Source of the DNA: Castor canadensis
Taxonomy: Eukaryota > Chordata > Mammalia > Rodentia > Castoridae
Direction: 5' to 3'
Length of the DNA stretch: 64,000 bases
NCBI RefSeq assembly: GCF_047511655.1
Contig: NC_133389.1
Location: 29,301,501 to 29,365,500, forward strand
The notes beneath the pieces were generated by a model that was not told where the DNA came from, ran no database searches, and saw nothing but the letters and a program-made list of their open reading frames with translations. A program made the translations under genes and the position numbers. Numbering within the stretch: position 1 is the first letter of the stretch; the number at the start of each line of letters is the position of its first letter. Below, piece by piece: positions 33,302 to 45,875 of this stretch.

Positions 33302-33630
33302 ATAGCCAGTCGTGGTGGCTCATGCCTGTAATCCCAACTACTTGGGAGGTAAAGATTGGGAGGATCTTGGTTTGAGGTCAGCCCAGACAAAGACCCCCTC
33401 TCAATAAACCAGGAGAGGTGGCTCAGAGATGTGGTCCCAGCTACATGAGGGTTGTAGGTAGGAGGATAGTGGTCTGAGGCTGGCATGAGTAAAAAGCAAG
33501 ACCCTACCTGAAAAATAACTTTTAAAAAAAAGTAAATAAAGGGCTGGGAGTGTGGCATAAGCAGTAGAGCACTTGCTTAGTAAGTGTAAGGTCCTGAGTT
33601 CAAACCTCAGTACTGGCAGAAAATAAAAAT
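33302..33630 (+). repeat. Trimeric compound SINE (two B1-like + ID-like)
   Basis: 'gccagtcgtggtggctcatgcc', then 'aggagaggtggctcagagatg', then 'gggctgggagtgtggcataagcagtagagc'. Confidence 0.85.
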
Positions 33631-35043
33631 TGAGTGTAGGATGTTTACTAAGAGTGCTCTGGGTATGATACCCAAGGAAGGGAAGAAAAGCATATGATTG
33701 GGCAGAGGGAGAGTCTAAGCTACAGCACTGTCCCAATTCCCATCCCTGGAATTGGAGTGGCCCCTCTAGACTTGCCCAGAGTTGGAGTGAGGAGTCACAC
33801 ACACCATTTATACACCTGTGTTGATCAGACATTGGATGAAGGCTGTCCCTGAAAGGGGGCTAAACCTTAGAGAAGGTGGCTCTCCTCCCCTAAAGCAACT
33901 CCAAGAGAGGGTTGAAAATGGAGGTCTCTCAGCTCATGGCATCCTCAACAGGTGGGGAAGAAACCCTTCACAATGCCTGTCACAGAGGGCTTCTCAGTCT
34001 GCCATTTTGTCAGAAATGGGAATCCTTGAATGGCTCTCTTCTCCATTCCCTCCCCAGACAAAAATCTCACCCCAAATAGCCTGTATCTGAAGTCCACCCT
34101 GAAGTCAAGCATTTCTCCTGTCAGTCCAGGGTCTTTTCCATACATGACATCTGTCCTAACTTGGTTCTTGTACCCACGCTCTTGTCCATGCCTGCTGTTC
34201 CTTCCTGGCAGCCTTTCAGTCCAGATCCCGCCTCTCTTTCCGTTCCCAGCCCACAGTGTTCTTTCTTTCCCTCCTCTGAGTTCCTAGTGCTCATGCTGTC
34301 TGTACTTAGCCTTTCTGCCCAGCACTGTTCTGTTGCTTCCCATGTGATTGCACAGTAGATAGGAGCTGAAGCTGAGCCTGTTCTGTTCTGCCGTAAGCAT
34401 AGAAGACTGTCTTCTATGCCTCCCCAACCCTTCCTCCTCCTGCACCTCCAGGGTGCAGATCTGGCCTGCTTCATGTGGATGGTGCCCAGCTGAGACTTGA
34501 AGGTATGAAACTGGGTCAAGGAAAAGGACAGCCTGACTTTGTGCTGTCTTCATGTGTTCATTCCAAGGTTCTGCTCACTGAGCCAGTTCTCCCCCCACCG
34601 GGGGACAAAGCCTGCTGTCCACTGCCCTAAGAAACAGGTGCAGCCCCAGGAGATTGGGACCATGGGAGCTGCTCTATCCAGAGTGTGGCTCTCAGGAGGG
34701 TGGCCTAGAATGGAGAGAGGATGCTGAGCTCACCGCAGCCTGGGGTGTGGAGCTCTGCTGTGGATGGATCAGCTTGCCAGCCTTGCTAGTCAGGGCCAGT
34801 GTCTGCTAAGCACCTGCTGCAGGGCTGGCCAAGGTAAGTAAAGGACCCAGGGAATGACATTTAAGGAGGCCCCATTTGCAGATGTCAGTCCTATACTTGC
34901 ATGAGCCTCTTTAAATGCATCTCCAATTCTTGTATGCCCCAGCCCAGCCCAGGTGATGGATGGTAGTCTCCTGTTCCTTTTCCAACGTCCCTGATACCCT
35001 CTCTCTCCTGCATTCCATCTCTTCTTCCTTGCCTATCTCTCCA
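33631..35043. other. Intron, no exon recognised
   Basis: Repeat-poor 1.4 kb. Several overlapping frames (for example minus strand 34121-34519) show no domain or splice-bounded exon. Confidence 0.5.
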
Positions 35044-35059
35044 CAATCCTTTTCTTTTT

Positions 35060-35143
35060 TTTATTATTATTCATTTATTCACATGTGCATACATTGGTTG
35101 GGTCATTTCTCCACCCTGCCCCCCGCCTCCACCCTCTCCCCCT
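35060..35143 (-). repeat. Very short L1 3' insertion (84 bp) with 16-bp TSD
   Basis: Only poly-T, 'ttcacatgtgcatacattgg' and the pyrimidine tract remain. Flanked by CAATCCTTTTCTTTTT at 35044-35059 and 35144-35159. Confidence 0.9.
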
Positions 35144-35234
35144 CAATCCTTTTCTTTTTGACACTTGTTCTTTCCAGGGAATTTTTATCATTTAAAGGAT
35201 TTAGGGTCTGTTTGATTGACCCATATTCATTTAC

Positions 35235-35236
<2 letters not shown>

Positions 35237-35279
<43 letters not shown>

Positions 35280-35360
35280 TGGTACTGGGGTTTGAACTCA
35301 GGGGTTTGTGCTTGCTAGACAGGTGTTCTACCACTTGAGCTAAGCCTCCAGCCTACTGTT
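35237..35360 (-). repeat. (TG)n run (to 35278) joined to a reversed ID-like SINE
   Basis: About 21 TG units, then 'ggtggtactggggtttgaactc' to 'ccacttgagctaagcctcc'. Confidence 0.92.
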
Positions 35361-35629
35361 TACTTCTTAGCTAATAATTTCCCAATTTAGTTCTTAACCT
35401 ACCTATTATCATAGCCTCCTCTCCCCACCCCACACACAGGGGAAAGGTTTCCAGCTGTGTGGAAACCTTGGATAATGAATAATGTTTGTAATTAATAGTC
35501 ACTAAGGGTTCATGAGCTTAAGCAGGTAATTCTAAACAAGGGTTGTTTCATTTACTCCTTGCCATTGTCCTGTTAAATAGATACAGTCTTCCTCATTTAA
35601 AATTCATACTGAGAGAAGAAATGTGCTAT

Positions 35630-35995
35630 TCAGCTTTCTGTCACTGTAACGAAATACCTGAGATAATCAACTTAAAGGAGGAAAGGTTTGTTTTGGCTCA
35701 GTTTTAGAGGTCCCTGTTCATGAATTGCTTCCTGTTGGTTTGGGCCTGTGGTGAAGCAGAACATCATGGTGGGAACCCATGGTTGAGGAGGTTGCTCACT
35801 GCATAGCAGCCAGGAAGTGAAATTTGCTGGGGTTTCAATATCCCCTTCAAGGGCACAGTCCCAATGCCTTAATTCCTTCCACTAGGTCTCTCCTCCTAAA
35901 TGTTCCACCACCTCCCAACAGTACCACAGGCTGGTGACTAGTCTTCAATGTATGGGCCTTTGTGAGACATTCAAGATGCAAACTATAGCAGCAAG
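35630..35995 (-). repeat. MaLR-type solo LTR (ORR1/MT-like)
   Basis: 'tttctgtcactgtaacgaaatacctgagataatcaactt' to 'caagatgcaaactatagcag' is the reversed rodent MaLR LTR pattern. No internal retroviral sequence. Confidence 0.7.
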
Positions 35996-36335
35996 TAACT
36001 TGTGTAAAGCTACACAATTCGGAAGGCCCTTTTTAGCGATATATGAAGTGTCTTATTCATCTCTGAATTCTCGGGACCTAGCACAGTACCTGGCATTAAT
36101 TGTTGAATGATTGGATACAAAAAAAAAAAAAAGGAATTGCAAAACTTGTTCTAACAATCAACAAATGTACATTAAATATCCACTCAGCTTTGTACTGGGA
36201 ACAAGGGGCCGCTACTAAAGAGTTGTCAGGTCTGACACACATCATTAAGGAGCTTATAGGCCATTTAAAGGGACAAAATGGAAAGTGTTGGCTTTGGAGA
36301 ACTGGCAGATTTCAGAGACTGGGTTTGGGGGTGTT

Positions 36336-36695
36336 GTAGCTTGGATTTAGAGGTTCATGTGTTAAAAGCCTGGTCTTCAGCTTGGCTCTACAGGAAGGAG
36401 GTGGAAACCTTTAACAGGTAGGGCCTAGTGTAAGGTTTTAGGTCGTAGAGGCCATGCCCTCAAAGGGAATTGTGGAACATCATTCTCTTCCTTTCACATC
36501 TTGGCCATGAGATGAGCAGTTTTTTCTGCCATGTGTTCCCACCATGATGTGATGCCTCACCACAGGCCCAAAGCAATGGGGCCAAATGACTATGGACTGA
36601 AACCTTCAAAAGTATAAGATAAAATAGGCCTTTCCACTTTATAAGATCATTATCTCAGGTGTTCTGTTACAGTAATGGAAACTGACTAACGTAGG
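36336..36695 (+). repeat. MaLR-type solo LTR (MT-like)
   Basis: 'gttcatgtgttaaaagcctgg', 'cacaggcccaaagcaatgggg', 'taatggaaactgactaacg'. Opposite strand to the LTR at 35.6 kb. Confidence 0.75.
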
Positions 36696-37337
36696 AGGAA
36701 ACTGGGAGACATGTGGAGGTGTTGAGGCTGGAGGAGCAGGTGATGAAAGCTATTAATGGCTTTAGTTCCTTTTTATACCCTGGTGCTCAGTGTGGTAGAA
36801 TGGTGGCCTTTCTGGCCTCAGTTTAGTTTCAGGCAGTGTGAGTGAATGGGCAAGATGGCTACTCTCTCTTCCAGCTCTGATGACATAGGTCACTAGGTTC
36901 TTCAGCAGAATGGCTTGGGTTGGGCTTTGCAAATTCCCTCTGGGAGGGATTCTCCAGTTTTGCAGAGCTCCTAGACTGTTGAGGGATAGAAATAAGGAAG
37001 GTAAGCCTGGAGTTGTGTGGGGGATGCCATGAATGGAGGGTACTGGGATGTTACTGGGAGAATAAAATGCACCTGTCCTCACTGTACCTGAGAGTGCATC
37101 AATTTGTACTGCTTGTGCCATCTCTGGGCAAAGGAAACCCAGGCCTACCTCCCCATTAGACCAGACCCTCCTCCTTCCTCCCTCCTCAGCCGGTCAAAGG
37201 AGCAATACCTCCTGGGATCACCAGTGCTCTTTCCAGGAAACAAAGTACAATCCCTGAAAAGAAATCTTCAAGGAGGCAAGAATTCCTAAGTGATTTCTCT
37301 TTCTTTCACATCAGGCTGGATGCTGTCCTATCCTTTC
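36696..37337. other. Intron, no feature recognised
   Basis: Unique-looking sequence. Confidence 0.5.
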
Positions 37338-37552
37338 TTTTTTTGACGTACTGGGGTTTGAACTCAGGACCTCATGCTTGCTAGGCAGGCATTCTACCAC
37401 TTCAACCATTCCACCAGCCCTATTTCGTGTTGTGTATTTTTGAGATAGGGTCTTACAAACTATTTGCCCAGGGCTGGCTTCCAGACTTGATCCTCCTGAT
37501 CTCTGCCTCTTGAGTAGTTAGGATTACAGGCATGAACCACACGTGCTCAGCT
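37338..37552 (-). repeat. Compound SINE (ID-like + B1-like)
   Basis: 'gacgtactggggtttgaactcagg' to 'catgaaccacacgtgctcagc'; possible short TSD ctgtcct. Confidence 0.85.
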
Positions 37553-38738
37553 TACTGTCCTTCTAATTCAAGGTCATCCTTTGGGTTCACTTTCCACCAC
37601 CAGTGTCTCTAGAGGTGACGTCTCCATACGTTTGTCCTCCTCCTAGGGCCCTCCAGCCAGTAGTGGTGCCATTCTGTACTTCAGTCTCAGGTCCCTCTTG
37701 GTTAAGTTGGTTAATTGGTTCATTCATTCATGTAGCAAGCATAAGTTGAGTGTCTTTTATGCACTAGCCTTGATCTACCCACTCTGATAGCACTAGCCCC
37801 ATGTGACTTCTAAGCACTAGAAATGTGGCTAGCCTGAATTGGGTCATGCCATCTGTAAACATAAAGCACACACTAGATTTCAGAGATGACACAAAAAAAG
37901 ATGTACCATCTCAATCATTTTTTATTGCTTACATGTAGAAATCATAATGTTTTGGATATATTAGGTTAAATAAAATATACTATTAAAATAAACTTTACAT
38001 ATTTCTTGATCATTTTAAGAATTATAGATTCACAAATAGATGTAAGAAATGGCACAGTAGAGAACCTGTATATCCTTGACCTAATTTCTCTCAAAAGTAT
38101 TGTCTTTCTAAACAATGTAGCGTAACTAGGAAATTAGCATTGATACAATCCATCAACCTCCAGATTTCACCAGTTTCACATGTGCCCCTGTGTGTATAGG
38201 TGTGTGTGTGTTCCCTCTAAGCAGTTTTGTATGTTAGCTTTTACTTCTTCTAATGTGGCTACCAGGAAGTTTTGAATTACATATGTGGCTCCTGGTATGT
38301 TTCTATTGAATGGATCAAAGATGGATCAAACAGTCTGTTCTCCAGGAGCTCATGGCCAGGTAGAGGCAGTGGTGATGGTATCAAACACACAAACCAGCTT
38401 GGATGCTAAGTGCGAAGTGTGCGACACAGACTCTGGTTCAATGCTGCTGGAGTTGGGGGACAGAAGCTCCTCTGATTTAGGGCTGGGTAGGTGCCTGTGT
38501 GTTCACCTGCTCTGCTCAAAGCAGAGTGGGGGCTCTAGTTCTGCCTGCTAAACACCCTTCTCTTTGTTCCCACCCTCCACCATTTTCCCAGCCCTTGTCC
38601 TCAGAGCCTGGAAAGATGCTCCAGTGCTCCACAGTGTCAAGTTTAGGAATCACTGGACAAGGTTTAGGGTTTGAGTGGAGCTTGGAAGGAAGACGAGTAA
38701 GATTTTTGGCATAGAGGATTGAGGCGGTAATTCCAGGT
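37553..38738. other. Intron, no exon recognised
   Basis: Contains AT-rich 37860-38100 and a possible ancient repeat near 38320-38420 ('ctccaggagctcatggccagg'). Confidence 0.45.
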
Positions 38739-39173
38739 ATATTAGTTTGCTGGGGATGCTGTAACAAGTCCCATAATCGGGAAGGTTAAGCAAGCAAAAA
38801 TTTTGTCTCACAATTCTGGAGGCTGGAAGTCTGAGATCATGGTGTGAGCAGGGTTGGCTCTTTTTCTGCTGTTGGGAGGGCATCTATTTGTGCCTCTTCC
38901 CTACTTCAGTTGGTTTGCTGGTATCTGTGGTGCTCCTTGGCTGGTAGTCCCCACCTTCATCTTTACACGGCCTCCTTTTGTGCATGTCTCTGTTCAAATT
39001 TCCCCTTTGATAAGGACACCAGGCACATTGGATCAGGGGCCACCCTCATCTTATTTAACTAACTTCATCTACAGGAACCCTATATTCAAATAAGACTAAA
39101 TTCACAGATACTGGGGGGGAAGGTCTTCATCATATGAGTTCCGGTTTGGGGGACACAATTCAACCTACAACAG
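38739..39173 (-). repeat. MaLR-type LTR (MLT-like)
   Basis: 'tatattagtttgctggggatgctgtaacaa' to 'gggggacacaattcaacctacaaca'; reads TG...CA-type in the reverse direction. Confidence 0.75.
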
Positions 39174-39276
39174 GAAGTAGCAGGAGTGAAGGCCCAGAGG
39201 AGCAAGAAAATGAGTGAACAAAATGAGTTGAACTGGGCCCCACAGGTTTGGGGGAGGATATGGGCGCTAATTGTAG

Positions 39277-39319
39277 ACACACAGACACACAGACACACAC
39301 ACAGACACACACACACACA
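39277..39319 (+). repeat. (CA)n-rich microsatellite
   Basis: cacacagacacacagacacac type run. Confidence 0.95.
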
Positions 39320-39362
39320 ATCCAGGGCATGTTATAAGGTGGAGAAAACAGTACTTTTGTGG

Positions 39363-39475
39363 GGGGATTGTTGAGACAGGGTCTCACTGTGTAGTCTAGG
39401 CTGACCTCCAACTTTCCATCCTCCTGCTTTAGCCTCCTTGGTGCTGGGATTACTGGCAAGCCTTACCATGTCTAA
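39363..39475 (-). repeat. B1-like SINE
   Basis: 'ttgagacagggtctcactgtgtagtctaggctg' to 'gtgctgggattactggcaagcc'. Confidence 0.85.
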
Positions 39476-41309
39476 CATGAGAAAACTGTAGTTATGGGAT
39501 CTCTGGCAGAAAGAGTGGGTAGAATGAATGCTTCGGTGAGTATTGAAGGGATCCCTCTCTGAGTGTTGATGGGGCCACCCTCCATGTCCACATCACTCTA
39601 AGGCCCTCAGGGAGGGAGGGCTATGCACTCAGCTTGCTGTGGTACAGTTTGAGGTCAGAGTGCAAAGGAGAGCCAGAAGGCTGGAGTGTGCACACCCTTT
39701 CCCTCTCCCCACCCACCTGTTGCCTCTTACAGGCAGCCCCTCCTTGAAGTGAATGTTTAGAAAGTATTTAACAAAGAGAGTTGGAGGGGTGTGACATTAT
39801 TGGATGGCCCAGGTGTGTGGGTTTGGCCTGGGAGATGGGCAGGGAGAGGAAAAGGGAGGGCAGTGGAGGTCTGGAAGACCAGGTCAGGGGTCATGAACAT
39901 TTTGAGGCTGGCCTTGAGGATGGAGGGGTGGGAAGAAGACTCAACCCACTGCAGAACGAAGGCTGGGGGTGGAGCCTGGTCCCAGAGTTTGCTCTGTCTC
40001 TCTCTCTCTCTGGATTCCTCCTTAGGTGGGTGACCCCCATGTGTACCCCTCTCTTCTCTGTGTCTTGGAACTGAAGACTGCCCTGCTGGAGGCTCTGTAG
40101 AACCACATGGCTTCAGAATCCAGGATGCCCATCTGTTCACCTGAACCAGAGCCCAGGGCTGGGGCTGGGGCTCCGGTGGGGGGGGTCCATCCCTCTGCCC
40201 CGCAGAGCCCTCATCTGCTCAGGTGTCTGACTTTGCTCACTCCTCTTCCCTTTCTGGTGATGAGAAGCACGGTGGGCCCTCCTGGGAATGGTGGGACTCC
40301 CCTGCAGCAGCGTCTCTTCTTTGGTCCCAGATGAAAGGCCCCCATGCAAATCCTGGAGAATGAAACCACTTCCCTTCCCCCGTGATGTTCTTCTGAGGGG
40401 GATATTACCGTCTGGAGCTTCGCAGGAAAATCATGAGTCAGTCAGCAGTGAGGAGCAGGACTGGCAAGAGAGAGGAACCTGGTGATTATGCCATTAATCC
40501 CCCTGGAAACGCTGGCTGGCTGCTGGCGCACTTCCTCTTGAGTAGGGTGGGAGGCCTTCCCTGCCTGTGGGACCAAGGACTGTGGGAGGCGGGGGAAGGA
40601 GAGGCCTAGTTGTAGGCTTGGCCCTCAGTAGCCCTGGTGGCCCCACTGAGTTCTTTACTCCCTGGAAGACCAAATTGGGCCACCTCCCTCTAGAGTGCTC
40701 GGAGGAAGCCCAGAAAGCTGGCGTTGCTTCCATGTATCAAGCCTTATCAGTGGCCTTTCTGCCCTGGCTCCCCTCCCCGCACTCAGGCCTTTACAACTGC
40801 TGGTTCTCCTCACAGAATTTTCCAGAAGTCTCCTCACAGCCTCCTGCCAGTCCATTCCTGGGTTTCCTTTGCAGGGAGACCTTCCCACCACCCCAAGCTC
40901 CTCAGCCCTTACCCCCTTTATTTTCCACAGTACATTTTACCCTGCCACATTATTCTGTCACCAAATAGTTTATTGTCTTTGTATCCATCTTCCTATAGCA
41001 GAAATTAATAGAGGCCCTTGGGGCAGGGCCTCTATTGGGTGTTCAGTATTGAACTTCAGCACCCAGCTTCATGTGGCTGTTTGATAAATATAGAATAATA
41101 TAATAAATATTATATGTATTATCATATAATAAAATAGAATGGAAAAAGGAAAGGTGCCCTCAGTGTGAGGTACAATGGCAGTGATTTGTGAATTAGTAAT
41201 AGATAATTCACTTTATTTCACAAGCTTGGCTTGGTGTAAAAGAAATTACATTCAAAATTTTTTATGTAATTCAAAATATGATTGGATATTATGCATCAGC
41301 TGGTGGAAT
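39476..41309. other. Intron, no exon recognised (1.8 kb)
   Basis: GC-moderate to 40950, then AT-rich (41085-41150). Several overlapping frames at 39750-40970 are compositional. No splice-bounded conserved peptide seen. Confidence 0.5.
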
Positions 41310-41402
41310 TTTTGTTGTTTGTTTTTATTGAGACAGGGTCTCAGACTCAATCCTCTTGCCTCAGTGCTGGGATTACATGTATGTGCCACTATGCCTGGGT
41401 AG
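41310..41402 (-). repeat. B1-like SINE with internal deletion
   Basis: 'tattgagacagggtctcagactcaatcctcttgcctcagtgctggg'. Confidence 0.8.
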
Positions 41403-42590
41403 GAAATTTTAGCTTACCATTATTGAAGTATCTTCCTTCCACCTCCTCGAGTTATGTGAAGACTCTGGAGGTCTTGTGTGGAACAAGAAAGTAGGAAGAC
41501 TGTCTGGGTCACACTGGCCTCAGCTGATCTACCCTCCGCTTTCTCGAGGCTTCTGGAACCCAGGCCCAACTTCTGAGGTGGCCCAGGCAGCCTGCAGTCC
41601 CTTCTGAGTGGGATATGGTAAAAGGACCCCAAAACACAACTGTGGGCTTCCTGGTCCTGAGGAATCTCCTCCTGGACTGAGGCCTCACCACTTCCTCCCC
41701 TCCCCAGACCTAAAGGCACCTGCTTTCCTCGTCCCTCCAGTACAGTCTAGTTTCTCCAATGGAATTTCAAGCTTTTTAGCCCCCACCACCCAGCTGGTCC
41801 TAAAGGGAGAAGATGAAAAAACCCAAGCCACCTTCCAGGGATGGGGAGGCTAAAACACGAATGAGTAGTTCAATAGATTATCCTCACACAAAAGTTAAGT
41901 ACTCATGTTTGTGAATGATTTTCTCCTTTTATTATTTTTTTTCAAATAGAACCTAGTCAAGGTTATCCTGGCAATAACAGCATCATTTGTATTGCTATTG
42001 TACACTCTGTTAAATGGGTAGGAGAAGGGTGTTATGGGCAGGACTCTGGAATTACACTTGCCTGGGCTACCCTTGTGGGCATCTATCACAATGGAGAGCA
42101 AGTCTGGTGTGTGAGGCCAAAAACTTGGGAGTCACTGACCAAGCACCCAAGATGGGAAGACCCTAAGGTATGCTGTGTGCAGCAACTCCTGGGACAGGGT
42201 CCAGAATGTTGGTGGCTGGAGGACTGAACCGAGAGGACTTCTGGGTTTCAGGCCAATTTCAGTCACCAGCTGGCTGAGAGCTAACTTCCCACTCTGTGCC
42301 TCAGTTTCCTCAGCTGTGAGAGATGGGCACTGCCTCCCTCACAGGATTGAACATGATAATGTAGGTGGGGGTTGCCAGTGGGTGGTCCTCAGTATCCCGC
42401 ATGACATGTTTGGTCTACACAGCATTTTCAAGTTTCAATTAATTGATAGCATATAAAAATTGGAAAATTTAACAACTCTGGCTTCCCAGCATCCCTTGGA
42501 AAGATGAAGGAGTCAGTACCATGAGACTGACTCCATGCATTCTCCAGTCCTTACTGCCTTTACTTCATTCCTTCTCCCTCCCCCTCTCTC
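41403..42590. other. Intron; MIR piece at 42270-42370, otherwise nothing recognised
   Basis: 'actctgtgcctcagtttcctcagctgtgag' followed by 'acaggattgaacatgataatg' is MIR (+). Confidence 0.55.
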
Positions 42591-42770
42591 TTTTTATTTT
42601 GAACTCAGGGCCTGCAACTTGAGCCACTCCACCAGCCCTTTTTTGTGATGGGTTCTTTTTGAGATAGGGTCTCACAAACTGTTTGCCCAAGCTGGCTTTG
42701 AACTGTGATCCTCCTGATCTTTGCCTCCTGAGTAACTAGAATTACAGGCATGAGCCACTGGCGCCTGGCC
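42591..42770 (-). repeat. Compound SINE (short ID box + B1-like)
   Basis: 'gaactcagggcctgcaacttgagccactcc' to 'gagccactggcgcctggcc'. Flanks share tcattccttctc. Confidence 0.85.
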
Positions 42771-43704
42771 TCATTCCTTCTCTCGATGTCTTTGCTTCAT
42801 TCCTTCTCTGTCTGTCCCCCTACCTCCTATACTCGTGTATTGGCTCCTTGGTGGAAGAGAAGCATTTTGTGGTAGCATAAAATATTGATGTATGGTTGCA
42901 GTTTTGTTGGACGTTTTAGCCAGATGTGTTACACTCTATAAGGTCCAAGGACAGTAGGAGGATGGCCTGTCAAGGAAAAGATTGGGCTTTAGAGATTACT
43001 GTCATAGATGAAAGTGGCCTTCTCATGGTTAGGACAGGATCCTTCAGGAAGGTAATGGGACCTGTTCTTGAGTGACTCATGGCTTGAGACTAAGTTGACT
43101 CCAGTAAAAGAAACAGATTTATCTTTGTTCTTGGTCAAGACTTGAATTAGGAAGGGCTTTCAGATCAACTGCTGTAGTCCTTCTGGCTGCTGGTCCTTGG
43201 AGTTTCTGCCTTTCACCTGGGCTAGGGCTCTCCTGGTAAGGCAAGGGGAGAAGAAGGGATATGGGCTGGGTGAGCTCACAGTGGCTCCCTGGGAATTTGG
43301 GAGCAGTCATTCAGGAGACAGGTGGACAGCTGCATCTTCAAAGTTCCACTGTGAAAAGGCTGTCCTGCTTTGTTTTTTCATTTTTCTTTTTGGTTTTACA
43401 CTAGTATCAACCATCATCATCATCATCACCATCCCCCTATTTGAGCAACACCAAAAGAGTTACCAAATTACCAAAGGGCTTCTTTTGTTTTTATATAGAA
43501 AAAATAGTATTATTATTGAAGAAGCATTAAATCAGACTGTGACTGATGGTAATCACAGACAATCTGCTAAGAGATTGTAGACAGAAAGAAACAGAGCCAA
43601 GCAGATACAAGCCATTATAGATACAGCTTCTGAAGGTAAACTATTAGTGCTCAAGTACTTGGCAGAACCGTTTGTCACATATAGTTTGTCTTCACTTTAC
43701 CTGG
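42771..43704. other. Intron, no feature recognised except a (TCA)n run
   Basis: A short catcatcatcatc run at 43410-43428. Confidence 0.5.
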
Positions 43705-43857
43705 TGTTATAGTTTGGATCTTGAGTGTCACCGAAAGACCCATGTGTTGAAAGCTTGGTCCTCAGCCAGTGGGACCTTTAGGAGGTAGAGCCTGGTGAAA
43801 GGAAGTTAGGCCTTTGGGAATGTGCCCTTGAAGAAGGTATTGGGACCCCAGCTCTCC

Positions 43858-43910
<53 letters not shown>

Positions 43911-44105
43911 CCTGGCTGCTATGAAGTGAAAACAGTCCTCTTCTGCCATGCACTCCTGTCATGATATACTGTGCTGCCACAGGCCCAAAACAACAGGGCC
44001 AAGTGACTACGGCTAGAAACCCCTGAAACCATGAGTCCAGATAAACCTTTTCTCTTAAGTTGATTATCTCATGAATTTTGTCACAGTGATAGAAAACCGA
44101 CTGTG
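43705..44105 (+). repeat. MaLR-type solo LTR (MT-like) with internal (CT)n
   Basis: 'catgtgttgaaagcttggtcctcag', 'ggcctttgggaatgtgcccttgaag', 'cacagtgatagaaaaccgact'. A (CT)n run at 43858-43906 has expanded inside it. Confidence 0.85.
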
Positions 44106-45160
44106 TTGGCTCATTGGCTTTATACAGAGGAGAACCCACTTCTCAAACCTCTCTTATGGGAGGTTAGTTTTGCAACTTGGAGCAAGGCACCTAGTGGAGC
44201 CTGGAGGGTGAGGGTGCTACCTTCATTGATTTTTACATTTCAAAGAGACTTCTTCAAGTTCTTTGAGAAAGATGTCCCTGATCACAAAGCTGAGAAAAGT
44301 CCTGTCTAGCTTTGAAAGGGGTTTATATCCATTTGAAAGCCAAGAGAAGGTGCTTAGGAGTGTCCTGAAGTAAGAAAAAGGAAGGGAGCAGACTTTCATA
44401 TCTGTTATTGTCTTATTTGAGAAAGTTCAGTAATTATTGAGGGTTTACTGTGTACCTCCAAACAATTTATAAAGTTGTCTAGGACTATTATTTTATCAAG
44501 ATTAGCATTACTATATTGTTTTGAGTTCATCACATTGTTCCTTTTATGTGATTCTAAAAATAACACATGTTCATTGTAATATTTTCAGAACAAAGAGACG
44601 TAAAAAAGCAGAAAAAGTTCTCATAATCCAAACTGAGAGACATACTAACATTTTAGAATGTTTCCTTTCATGCTTTCCTGTAAGCATTTTTTAAGTGAAT
44701 GAGTTAATAGTGAATTTACATATGTTTTCTAATTTTTTTTTCTTTTGTTGCCATGTGGTTCAAAACCTCTTCGTATATATGACATTGTGGTAGTCGCATG
44801 GCCACTCATTAATTAGGGGCACTATGGTCTCCAGCCTTTTCCTAGTGGTGGCCTTTTGGGAGGTTTGGTGATGAATAAAAGACTCTTGCCAACAGTGTAT
44901 GTGGTTCAGACCTCTCTGTGACTTTGATCATTTTCTGATGATAAAATCCTGGAAGAGACATTGTTGGGATGAAAGATACAAGCATTCTTAAGTCTTTTGA
45001 TACATATTTCCAAATTTTCTTCTAGAAAAGTGATATCAGTGACCCACTCTTGTATTAACATTACATAAATATTACATATATTTTGTCAACTTGATAGGTC
45101 AAAAGTGATTATATTATTTTCATTTGCATTTCTTTGGTTACTAGTGAGATTAAACCCACA
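44106..45160. repeat. Old LINE-like sequence (44480-45160), rest unrecognised
   Basis: 'aacacatgttcattgtaatattttcagaac' and 'catttgcatttctttggttactagtgag' resemble very old L1-type sequence. Family not determined. Confidence 0.45.
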
Positions 45161-45164
45161 TCAA

Positions 45165-45250
45165 GGGCTGGGGATGTAGTTCCATGGTAGAATGCACCGG
45201 ATGTACCTGCAAGTCCCTGGGTTCCATCCCCAGCACTATAAGAAATTTAA
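45165..45250 (+). repeat. ID-like SINE monomer
   Basis: 'caagggctggggatgtagttccatgg' to 'ggttccatccccagcact'. Confidence 0.85.
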
Positions 45251-45484
45251 AAAAAAACTATAAAAGAAATAAAAATAAATAAATATAAAAGAAAGTGATA
45301 CATACACACATACACACACAATTCAAAAACTATTCTCACCTTGTCCACCAACCACCCTGTTATCTTTTCTGGAAGCATACATTGAGTTAAGTGCATATTT
45401 ATTACATAGAAGTTTTTTAATATACTTATTAGCATTTATATATCTGCTTTTGTGGGCTGTTTATATCCTTAGGTCGAGGGTTAC

Positions 45485-45875
45485 ATTTGTCCATTTGTGG
45501 TTCTATAATGAAATACCCAAGGCTGGTATCTTTGTAAAGAAGAGAGGTGTATTTAGCTCACAGTTAGGGAAGTTCAAGAACTTGCATCTGGTGCTGGTCT
45601 TCTTGCTGGCAGAAGGCTGAGATGGTGCAGGGCATCACATAGAGACAGGGAAGGCACATGTAACTCCTCTGGTCTGTCTCTTTCTTCTTATAAAGACGTC
45701 AGTATTCAAACATGGGGCTCCACTCTGATGTCCTCAATCTAATCAGGATTTAATCAAAGGGCTCCCCTCTAAACACCAGAGTCAGATTAAGTCTCCACCT
45801 TCTTAATACCTCACAATGGATATTAATCAACACATGAACCCTTGGGGGACACAAACCATATCCAAACCGTAGCAA
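45485..45875 (-). repeat. MaLR-type LTR
   Basis: 'gtccatttgtggttctataatgaaatacccaaggctgg' to 'gggggacacaaaccatatcc'. Confidence 0.75.
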
